Below are positions 24,801-36,800 of a DNA stretch of 64,000 nt, in pieces (the stretch's first letter is position 1; each line of letters opens with the position of its first letter). The position numbers and the translations under genes are program-made. Below the pieces are notes generated by a model that had not been told where the DNA came from, ran no database searches, and saw nothing but the letters and a program-made list of their open reading frames with translations. Source of the DNA: Leptidea sinapis (lineage: Eukaryota; Arthropoda; Insecta; Lepidoptera; Pieridae); contig NC_066281.1 in assembly GCF_905404315.1 (NCBI RefSeq), positions 13,916,001-13,980,000 on the forward strand, written 5' to 3'.

Positions 24801-27800
24801 GAAACCCTGCTTGTTCTTGCGGTATTTGCTAGCCGAGAAAGGATCGCAATCCCGCGTTGATTACATGTAATAGAATCTTACTAGCATGTGACACCAGGGC
24901 GATTGTTCTGTAGTTATAACAGTTTCTTACTGAGCCCTTTTTATGAAGAGGGAGTATAGACGAGTGTGTCCAGTCCGATGGCCAGTGTACAGTTTGCCAT
25001 ACTGCGTTGCAGATGTTGTGCAGTAGGGTTATTCCGTTAGGTCCCAGGGCCTTTAGAACCTCCGCTGTGATGCAATCTGGTCCCGGAGCCTTGTTTTTTT
25101 ACAGTTTCCGCATGGCATTTTCAATTTCCGTAAGGAGTATTGATGGTTCTACATCAACTGGTGTTGCGGGTGCCACTGCAGCCCGGTTTGACTGGTTCTG
25201 ATAAAGTTCTTCGCAAAACTCCCTCCATCTTTCAGCGACGTTCGTGACTTCATGGATTGGATTTCCATCCTTATCGTCTATTACCCATGACGATGGCTTG
25301 AATTTACGGGTTGTTTCCATGATCTTCTTAAAAAGATCCCCTGGTGTTTCTCGGCATGGTCTTTAATTTCAGAGCATATGTTCTCGAAATATTGGTTCTT
25401 GTCTCTCCTACACTGTCGTTGAATCAGTTTATTGAGTTCCCTTTATTGCTCCTCATACGTGCAAGACTTTCCGCCTTTTTGCATTTCCTTACGCAATTCA
25501 ATATTCTTCCATGTCTCGTCTGATATCCAGTCTTTTCTCAGTTTAGTTTGAGTTGCCATAGTGTCAACAATATTGATGACTCTTTTTTGTTTGTCTTTAA
25601 AGTGAGAGTTGAACAAAGGATACAAAATTTAATGAAAATACGTCACTCGAACGGTTAGCTCTGTTGGCAGAGCACTGGCACGGAACGCTAGAGGTCGTGG
25701 GTTCGAGTCCCGCATCGTTCATAAAATTTTATTCTTAAATTTTATTTGTGTATTCATCCTATAAGTGAGAGTTATCACTCTAAAAACATAACAAATTGTT
25801 CGAATTATTAGAATAATATGGCAGACTACGGGCAATATAAATAAAATGTGACACATTATAATTATCCATAGGTATTATTATGATGTTTCTATTTGTTTGA
25901 ATAACAACTTGTTTATATTGTAGTGGAGACCATTTTAAAGTGAATTTAATGAATATTTTAATAAGTCCGCATAATAATATCTCCACATCAGAATGGTGTT
26001 TACAAGAAACGTGGTGGCGACTGTAAGTTGTTTTTGAAGTTATACTTCTTTTGGCACGTTTTGAAAAAATGATGAGAGTGAAATATTAAGATGCGCGCGC
26101 TTCACTGTAACACAAAAGTAACAGGGTGAAGTTTGTTCCTAAAATTCTCTTACTTTTGCGACATCCATTAATTAAATGACATTATTTTTTTTGGTTTCTT
26201 CCTCCATTATTAGGACAGGCAAAGGGTTCAAGCCCACACAGTCGTATTCGTTTTTAAGAGTATGGTCCGATATGCACTGCGACCACTGTACAGTGTGATG
26301 TCAATTTAGTATACTGTGAAGCCGTTCCTTTATAGCCAGTTATATTGGTTACTATTTAAAACGGAACGCAATTCCGTATACTGTCAGCCGCATTTTTTGA
26401 CGTAGCATTCAAATGAGTGTATTAAAGATTGCTAGTTCATTGTTGGAGTACTGTCAAAATAAAAATATTTGGGATTAAACTGTAGGTATTGTTTATAAAA
26501 CGTTAGGTACTGGAGTGGTTTTGACTTTTTGGACTTGGACTGGATTTTGGCTTTGTTAAGCCAAAGAAGTATAACTTCTTGCGTGCATACATAAGTACAC
26601 ATACAATTCTTTTAAACGTGCACTGAAATAATACGTAATGTAATAACTAGAAGCTGACATAAAACAAATAAATAGGAGCGGGTACCCGTGTTTCAACATG
26701 AGCGGGTCGTAGGCCAGCCCCGTGGGCGGAGGACGCGCGCCCACCAGCGGCGACGACAACGCGCGCGCCAGCGGCGCCGCTCCGCCGGCCGGTGCGGCGC
26801 CGGCTGCGGCTGCGGCGGCCGCGGCGGCGGGCGGCCGGCGAGATGTGAGGTCGATGACCTCGCCCTCCTCCTCGCGGAGCTGCGCGGCGGCCGCGTCGTG
26901 CGCCCGAGTCAGCACCTGCACAGGCGCGGTCGTCAGCGGATGGCGGCCGGGCGGGCGGTCCGGGAGCGTGAGACCCACCGTCTTCCGGATCTGGTCCCGC
27001 AGGTAGTGGTGCGCGGTGGGCGGCAGCGGGTGCAGCGGGTGCGGCGCGTGCAGCGCGGGGTCTCCCAGCGGCAGCGGCGCCGAGTGCGTGCGGCCCAGCG
27101 GCCTCTTGGCGAGCCGCGCGCTCAGGCCGCTCGCCACCGCGCTGACGCCGTCCACGCCGCAGTACGCCTCCGCCTCGCACACGGGCGGCAGCGACGCCGA
27201 CCCCTGAGTACATTTATGACCACTTTAATACTTGTTCAAAAGAGTCGTGTAAGCGTATAGCAGGCTGCGGTAACATTGTTACCTCCTTCAGAATACGATA
27301 AGAAATGTTCGGGGAGGGATTCCCCGACTCTGTCAAAGCTAGTACTCTCCTGGGGTAAAATCTCTTGGAGGACCGCTGACATATTATATTAGTGGATTAA
27401 TAGGAAGGGGGTGAGCGATAGCCCGTTAGTGCTGTCGTCATAGGACGGCAGCGTGACTCTTGTGCACCGAAAATCCATTAAGAAGAGGTGACTTCTTACG
27501 ACACTTGGGCCTGGACTTTTCTTTCTTTCTTTTTTCGCTCCCGGGAAGTACAGGGCCCTTGCACTTACATACTTAAGCACTTGTTCTCGAGACGGTATCT
27601 GCGGCGGGTGTGAGCACCGACTGTGGATTAAAACCGTTCCGATCTGCAATAGCAGCAGTGGTTCGGAACCCACTGTTGTCGTGTTTGACGTGTTCTGATG
27701 GTTTGTAACCATCTAATGGAAGCGGAATGCTTGTTTATTTGAAATTAAATAACACTGCTCCTGCACTTGCATTGTGCGTTATAAGTACTGTAAGAGGATT

Positions 27801-30800
27801 GATAGAACGTTCTCGACGTTGGCACTTGCTGGAGAGGAAGGCAAGCGGAAACTACATCTAGTAAAAACTTTGATAGTTATCACACTCACGGGCGGGGCGA
27901 GCGGGCGCGGTGCATGCGGCACATATGAAGCATGCGGCACGTGTGAGGGGTGAGGCACGTGCGGCAGCCCCAACGAGATGTTGGGCATGGAGGGCGACGA
28001 GAACAGCAGTTCGGGGGAGTGCGCGCTCTCCTCCTCCTCACGGATGGGCGCAGCGCACACGGCAGGCGGCGACCCACTCTCGCAGTCTGAAGACACATGT
28101 GTGCTAGTTAGATTGTTAAACAATAGGTGTATCATCACATTCGGTCCTTCGAGCAGCCGCCGCGGGCCAGTGGCCACAAAGGACCGAATGCGTGCACCAC
28201 ATGTACACACACAGTGGTTTATCATTTGTCTTTATTATAAAGACAACCCATTAAGGCAGTTTTATTAATATGTAGAGCTACAATGTCTCGATGTCAATGT
28301 AAGTAGTAACACTGCTATTAAACGTCTGGATAAATTACTTGTGTATATATTGCCGAAGCGGCTAAAACTGTCATGAAAAACATAAATAACGCTTTAGTAA
28401 AAAGCAGTTGCAACTACTACTATAATATGTCAAACAAAACTAACAAATATTAAACTATAATATAGTATGGCAGAAAAAAATACTGATTCAACAATAATAT
28501 TACATTTTAATTTGAAACATGTAATCCTGTAGTGAACACGAAGAATTTGTATGAACTCGTCCGATTTGCATAATTGATAAAATAGTACTAAATTATAATC
28601 AATCACTGAAGAAATAATGCGATACCATTGAAAAAAACAGACACTCTTGTCGAGGAGCGGAGGCCATCCCCCCCCCTTCCTCCCAACAAAATATGAGAGC
28701 AGTATTCAAACAGGAATTACCCCAGGAGGGTACCGGCTCTAGCAGAGCCGGAGAATCCCGCCCCGAGCCATAGCGCTCGGGCTGTCCCTCGTATTCTGGG
28801 GAGGGCAAAGTACCGGCAAAGTAAAGGACAAACAGGGCAGCAACACCACGGCACCCCGCTCCACGCTTAATGTGGACTTTTGTAACATCAGGGGAATTCA
28901 CTCCAACTTAAACGCCGTCCACCACCACCTTGAGACGGCGCAGCCGGCCTTGTGTTTCCTTACGGAGACACAGATATCTCGACCTAGCAATACGTCATAT
29001 TTAACGCACCCCGGGTACAATATTGAGCACAATTTTTTGCCTTATGCCGGGGTATGTGTGTACGTTAGGGAGGATATCTGCTGTCACCGTCTCGGCAATT
29101 TTGAGGGAAGGGAGGTCCCTACCCTCAAAGGCCAGAGAGTAGACAGGTGTCTACTCTCTGGCTCCGCGTAGATTTAGAGGACCGCGTCCGCATCTATGCG
29201 TGTGTTTACAGGTCCCATAGTGGTAACGCAGTAACCGATCATAGCATGGGCTGCGTTCAAGCGGCGATTGACGACGTGCTTGCACAGATCCCCTCCGCTG
29301 AAATCGTAGTCTTGGGTGATTCCAACGGGCACAATGCCGCATTCGGCATTGTGTGTGGTACGGATCACTACGCAGGGCGATCTGTGCACAATTTTGCATT
29401 GGTGTTTGGTCTGTCCCAATTGGTTGAGTCGCCTACGCGGCTCCCGGATGTGGATAGCCACATGCCGTCCTTATTAGATCTTCTGCTGACTACACATCCC
29501 GATAGTTACCAGGTCTCTGTTGACGCTCCTCTCGAAACGTCCGACCATTGCCTGGTCAGGAGTGTAGTGCCAATCCGACGCGAACGTCGCAGACCACCAG
29601 CGACCTGCCGCGTTTGGCACTACAAGTCAGCAGATTGGGATAGGATGCATTCCTTTTTTGCATCCTACCCTTGGGGCAAGGTTTGTTTCCCTTCGGATGA
29701 TCCTAGTGCCTGCGCCGTTGCAGTAGCCGATGTTGTACTGCAGGGCATGGATATTTTTATAACAAGCTCTATAGTACCGATCGGTGGCAGATCACAGCCC
29801 TGGTTCGATGCGTCAGTTAAAGCAGCATCTGACTGCAAAAAACAGGCGTATCGAACTTGGGTTGCGGCGCTGGGCACAAAGGATCCGATTTGCATAGTTC
29901 TTAAGAGGAAATATAACCATGCCTCCAGATTTTTTAAGCGGCAAATCGCCCGTGCGAAGTACGAAAGCACGTCGTCAAAATCGGCGAGCAGCTTTCCAGC
30001 TACCTGACCGAAACACGCAAGTTCTGGTCGTTGACGAAAGCTGCTCTTGGTAACTTCAACCAAACAGCCGTCCATGCCGCCGTTGCACATGAGGAATGAC
30101 ACCCTGGCCCATACGGAAAAAGAGAAAGCTGATCTCCTGTGCGCTCTTTTCGCCTCTAACTCGACTCTTGACGACAACGGAAAAACACCGCCGACCATTC
30201 CGCGGTGTCAGAGCTCTATGCCTGAAGTACAGTTTAGACAGAAAACTGTTAGGCGAGCTCTGTTTTCGTTGGACGTCAGGAAGTCGAGCGGGCCGGATGG
30301 CATTTCTCCAATCGTGCTTAGAACGTGTGCCCCTGAGTTGACGCCGGTGCTAACGCGTTTATTCCGGCACTCTTATTACAAAGGCGTAGTCCCTGACTCA
30401 TGGAAGTCAGCCCTTGTCCATCCGATCCTAAAAAAGGAGACAGTTCGGATCCGAAAATACAGGCCTATAGCGATTACCTACCTGCTCTCCAAAATCATGG
30501 AGAGCATAATTAGCCGCCAGCTTTTAGTATACCTAGAGGGTCACCAGTTGATCAACGACCAACAATACGGCTTTCGCCATGGTCGGTCGGCAGGTGATCT
30601 TCTGGTATACCTATCACATAGATGGGCGGCGGCAAGAAAATTGAAAGCAAGGGGGAAGGCCTGGCAGTAAGCCTGGATATAGCGAAGGCCTTTGATCGTG
30701 TATGGCACAAGGCGCTCCTCTCAAAACTTCCATCATTTGGGCTTCCCGAGAGCTTATGCAAGTGGACCTCCAGCTTCCTCACTGGGCGTAGCATACAAGT

Positions 30801-33800
30801 CGTTGTCGGTTTTTGCTCGAATCCCAAGCCCGTGAACGTTGGAGTGCCCCAAGGCTGTGTGCTATCTCCCACACAGTTTCTTTTGCATATCAATGATATG
30901 TTGGACACCTCCAACATACATTTCTATGCAAACGTCTTCCAGCACCCTACGAAGGCATATAGTGGAAAGTCTAGTTTTGACATTAAGCTCTTTCAGAAAA
31001 GACACGTTGGTGCGACATGCGGTCCATAGAATCGGTAACATTTTTCTCCAGCACCACATTTCAAAGGCGTCTATTCGGTCTCTATCGGCATTTTCCAGTG
31101 TCCAGGTTTCCGCTCCATAACTGAATATGGGCAAAACTAGCTAAGTCACCAATTTTGTTGTAGTTTTTCGCGTGATGTTACGGTCTCTCCATATCTTGTG
31201 CAACTGGGACATTGCATTTTTGGCCATCCCTATACGTCTCCTCTCCTTTTCGCATGATCCTGTGTTATTAATGCTAGACCCTAGGTAGGAGAAGTCACTC
31301 ACGATGTCAAGGTTCAGCGTTCCCGTTAGTTCAAGGCTGTTGGTACGATCCACTATCATTACTTTGGTTTTGCTATTATTTATTATTAGACCCAATAGTA
31401 AACTGATGTTCTCAATCGGGGCCAGGAGGTTCACCATCTCGGTTTCACTTGCAGCAAGGAGTGTGGTGTCATCTGCGTAGCGGAGGTTAGTTATTTTAGT
31501 GCCACCTATTGTGACTCCACCCTCCCAACCTTCACATGCCCGCCTGATTATGTACTCTCCATAGGCGTTAAAGAGAATTGGAAACTAACCTACCTCTTTA
31601 CCGAAACTAAAATGCTCCGATGTGCAGTTCTCGAACTTTACCATCCCTTGATTTGTATATGTATACAGGTATAGAGAGCGGATGAGGGCAACCAGGTGTT
31701 GAGGTACTCCCAGTTCACTAAGTATCTTCCATAGGTCCAACCATACAACATAGTCAAAGGTTTTACTGTAGTCGATAAAGTAAAAGAAGGTAAAAGGGGT
31801 GATATTGTTATACTATTTGTGATAATTGTAATGCAAAAGTGAACCATTTATAAGTTATCATGCTTTTGATTTTTTTTTTAAACAAGTCAATAATGCAACA
31901 TACAAAAATTATTTAAAAAAAGTATGAATTTAAATCAATTTTTTTCTTCTGATTTCTAAAAACTAATAAACACTGGTTATTAATCATTAATATTGATTGA
32001 ACAACAATTATCGGTCCAAATTAAAAATTGCGCGACGACGATAAAAGATATTTATCGAATTTTTTTTTCATTAAACTCTTACTCACTGCGGGACTTGTGT
32101 CTCCTGGCCAGCGGGCGACGCGCCAGCGGCGAGGCGCGGCGCTCGATGACGCGCGCCTTCAGCCGCACCTTCAGCATGTTGGGCTCCGACGCTGCGCACA
32201 CGCCGCATGCGGTTAGCTTGCGTGCACACACACTCACACACACTACCGCCCCGCCCCCGTGTCTCCCCGTCCACGTATACATGCTAGCCGTTCTTTTATT
32301 TTTTTATTTATTTAACACCAATAAGACAGGCACTAACAAAAGCATAATAACATTATCTTTAAAAAATAAAAACGACCATAGCCAGATTTAATTTTATATT
32401 ATCATTAAAGCGACGTCACCAATGGCCCAACGGAAGACCAGCGCTGGTATTCAAACCAGCAAATATGCTGAGTTGGGACCACTTTGTGACTTATTCCAAA
32501 TAATATTCCTCAAAGTTATTTTATTGTCATATATCGTCACAAATAAACTTTTTTTCTTTCTTTCTTTTTTATGCTAATATTTGCAATACTAGACGTAATT
32601 AATGATTTATTGGTAAGACACGAGAGCGATTTTTAATTATATTATTAGAGCTGCATTCTTATTACAGTAAAATGTATGCTGTAAGCTGAAAGTGAGTCAA
32701 ATGTAGTATACATTTGACTCACTTTCAGCTTACTTAGGTACCGACTAGCGATATTTTAAACAGGTGAACTTATACTTTTACTAATTAACTTTGGTTCAAA
32801 TTAAAATGCGGACAGACAAATAAACGGTTAATGTCAGTGAGTCCCGTGAAGGTAGGAGAGAATTAACAATTAACTTTCATCTGCTCATTCGTACGGTCAG
32901 CATGACTTTCACTGCGAAGAAGAAACAGGTTCTATTCATACTAGTAAAACCATTCCCAGGCTAGTAACGAAATATTATGTTCAGATATGAAGTTTACTTT
33001 ACTAAAGCGGGCCATGAAAATATATGAGTAGCAGTTATAGCCGGATAATTTTTAGGAACTGCTGCTATCAAATTATATATTTGTAATTGCTTGGGCTCAC
33101 GCCAGCTATCGTTTGACGCCTGTGCAGTTCAGACTGAAAACTATACGGCGAGTTCTAATTTTCTCCGATGTTCAAACGGGCCGGATGACATTACAGCTTA
33201 CGTGCCTGAGTTCGATCCGAGACTATAGCGGTTTATTTCGGATCCCCATCTGAAAGGCTGTATTTGGTATCAGATGTTCACAGACAGGTTCCGGCTGAAA
33301 TCTTTACTGTGGTTGATACTTTCCTGTTCGAAAAAAACTGTTCGCTAGTCAGTACCCAAACACACACATGTCTACAGGGAGATGGATAGAAGAAGCGCTT
33401 CTGTTAGTGTTTGGGAATGTGTGCATTGCAGTCCATTTTAGCTATTTTGTTAGTGCACCACAATATCGAAACGAGCACACCAAAGAGCGCTGGGGTACAA
33501 GTCTCACCCGTCTTGCGCAGCGGGTAGTCGGCGGCGGAGGGCGCAGTGGAGGGAGCGGGGGGAGCCGGCAGCCGGTAGGGGTGCGCGACGGAAGTGGCGC
33601 CCGGCGACGTGATGGACTCGCCCGACGACGACTTCACGATGCCCCTGATACGACAAACGATCACAACATATACAACTAATTATATATTATTCTTTTTTTA
33701 TGAAAATAAGGGACGAGACGAGCAGGACGTTCAGCTGATGTTAATTGATACGCCCTACTTATTACAATGCCGCTCAGGATTCTTGAAAAACCCAAAAATT

Positions 33801-36800
33801 CTGAAAGGCACTATAGTTGCGCTCGTCACCTTGAGACGTACGTTCTTAAGTCTCATTTGCCCCAATTATTTCAGAAGCTACCGCGCCCTTCAAACCAAAA
33901 CACAGAAATACTTACACATTATTGTTTCACGGCAGAATAAGGCGCCGTTATGGTAACCAAAATTTATAATAGCGAACGAATCAAGTCTTCCCCGACATAT
34001 CTGTGTGCCGGTTAAATATACTTTATTCTTTACATTCCATATATTTAAGGAAAACTTACTACATACTACTAAATTGAATGCTTACATAGCAATATAACAT
34101 GCATTAAAGTACCGACATCTAGCGGTAATTAGAAAAAACACGACTACATTTCTATGAGTTTCTATCAACGCTAAACGAGGAGTTGTATTGCGACATCATA
34201 TTACATCTAACGACGAAAGAACAAATTATAGGCTGACACATAGATACGTCGCGCTCTACTCAAGTTGCAGCTTATTATTCCGATAGTTAAAGATCGTCCG
34301 TGAGCTCCTAGAGGTGAGCTGGTGGTACTCAATTTTGTGTCATTATTTTGTCGACCTGAACCTAATTGAATAGAACCCGGACCGAGACCTTTGTATAATG
34401 TTTTTATTATGAGTAGTCGATTTAGATGCACTTAAATCCTAGGATCTAATGTGCCCCCTGCTTGCTCTACCCTCGACTTCTTATGTCTAAAAAATGAGCT
34501 GTGGAAAAATTGAGGCTATTCCTTTTAAGAAGCGTAGAATCTTCAGAGGGTCCAGACAGGGCACGTCCTCTGCTTTGAGTAAGGGTGTTTTAAGACACCC
34601 CAGCCTAATTCTGGCAATGGCCTGTCATTCCAGAAGAATGTGTATGGGGTCTTCAGTGACTTTGTTGCACAATCTGCACAGGTTTGGTTAAGTGAGACCC
34701 AATCTGACTAGGTGCCCGTTCAGCTTGCAGTATATATATATGTATAATGTTAGCGGGCTGTACTCACCAGTTCCTGTAGGGCGAGCCGGGCAGCGTTCCG
34801 TTGGCGGTGGCCGCCGCCTGCTTCTTCTTCAGGAACTCCTGCAACAACAACCGTCTACGGTAAACTCTGGTACGAGCTGCCAGCGGCCGCGGCAAGCGCT
34901 GGGTGTGGACGCACCTGCAGCTTCTGCTTGACCTGGGTGGAGGCACTGGCGGCGGCGCACGGCTCCAGCTTGTCTTTCTTCCGCAGCAGCTCCGCGCGGT
35001 CCCGTTCCCGCTCGTGTCGCTCGCGCGCCTCCCTCGCTTCTCGCGCCTCTCGCAGCGCCGCTTCCTCCATCGCCTTCTGCTGCTCCCAGAGCTATAATTA
35101 ATTTATGTCCAGTAATTATTGAACGTCAAGAACTACCTACCACCCATCCGAAAATATGTGCCTCGGACTTGAGAGGTGTTTCCACATGGGACGAAGAGAT
35201 TGGCGAGATTTCGATACAACGTAAGTATAACCCTACTATGCTATATTATTTTTGATTTGATTTGAATATCGACTTGCACCTTGCTAGGTTCCTATTGTAT
35301 TACTTATTGGTAACATAATAATTATAATAGGCCTCATGGTTTCCCTTTTTACATGCATTCCTGGGTTGGGAGAAATTATGATCAACTTTTATCTAGGAAT
35401 AAAGCAGTGAGTCAATAGTCATACAGCAAATACTTATCGCATTAGAATATTATACTTGTGGTTCGTTCTTTAACTCAAAAGTCTTTAGATTCATAGCTAT
35501 AGACTATAACATTCTGAAATATAGATGCCAGATAAGAGGAAAACCACCTTAGTTAAATGCCGAGGATGCCCACATAACTAAGTTTCTTCAGCATAAGAGA
35601 ATGGTATACTCTATCAAAAGCTTTACTGATGTCAGTGTAAAAAGCATCAATATATATTGCTCTGGTCGATTCCTTCTGATACTTCAGTCACGTTGGTGAC
35701 GGATTCAGTTAATGTGGACATTTTGTCTATGAATCTGTGTTCCGGTGCTAGTATGGGTTTATGATGACTGGTTATGAACGGATAAATGGCTGACTCAATC
35801 AGCTTTCCAAAAATAAATAAATGTGAAATAGGCCCGTAGATTTGAATATTATTAGAATCCCCTTCCACTTCCAACTTTTGGAATTGGTGTAACGTTTCCT
35901 TTTTTCGAAATTGAAATAAAATTTCCACTATATTGAGGTATACTAATATCGCGTGTGCTACGCAAATAACAGAGTACTAAACGGTGGTCTCATGCCGTTG
36001 CCATATGGCAATGGCAGCAAACAGGAGTTTGAAAAGAACACAGGGGTCGGGAAAGATTCGTCTCGCAGTTTGCAATTAAAATAGAGAGAGTGTGATTAGG
36101 ACCTGTAATTTTACTTTACTTATATTTTTTTTGTAGCAGTTTTTCAATGAAGTCCTATTTGATGATAATAATATTCTAAATGCTACGACTATGCATATTA
36201 TCACACGCACACCTAGTTGTGATTGGACAATATCAAACCATGTGACACAGACCTAACCAAAGAAATTATTGAAAAGTATGTAAACGTAAGGTTGCACATT
36301 ATTTAAAAAAAGTTATGCGTAAATTTGTGAACAAATTATATATATCGGCGCTAATACTACAACACGCCTATTATAAAAACGAGAATAATTAAGTATGATA
36401 ATTCTACTTAAAATTAGTTTATAAATCATCATTTGATTATATTGTGATGTGAAATAATTGTGAAAAAGCTTTAATCGAAAACACACGTGTTTGTCGACAC
36501 GGGATCTCACGAGCACAGATCCCTATAAATACGGCTGTCGACACTCGAGGCATTCGTGCTCGAGCTGTCAAACGGTACGGACCTCACTGGGACGTCGTTA
36601 CCATGTCCGTGGAATATACGAAGATGATCAAAACCAAGTGCAGTTTTCTTACGATGATCCTATTATGAGTGAGCGAGCTTTACGCAACGCCAATCTCTGT
36701 TTTTTTTAAAGCATATCATTGGGATAATAAATTTTTTATTTGCCTATTTTTCACAGGAACGAACGAACCTGCTTAAAACGCTACTATTAATAAAATTAAA

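Noticed and set aside
25654..25725. Functional tRNA gene
   Set aside because: A and B boxes are present, but the acceptor stem does not pair and a SINE-type tail follows. A second copy with the same tail exists at 23.4 kb.
26688..27260. 190-codon plus-strand ORF
   Set aside because: Antisense shadow of HDAC4 exon 8, Arg-rich because of GC-rich codons on the other strand.
36491..36709. 72-codon plus-strand ORF
   Set aside because: No recognisable product; it lies in intron 2 and has the composition of a repeat fragment.
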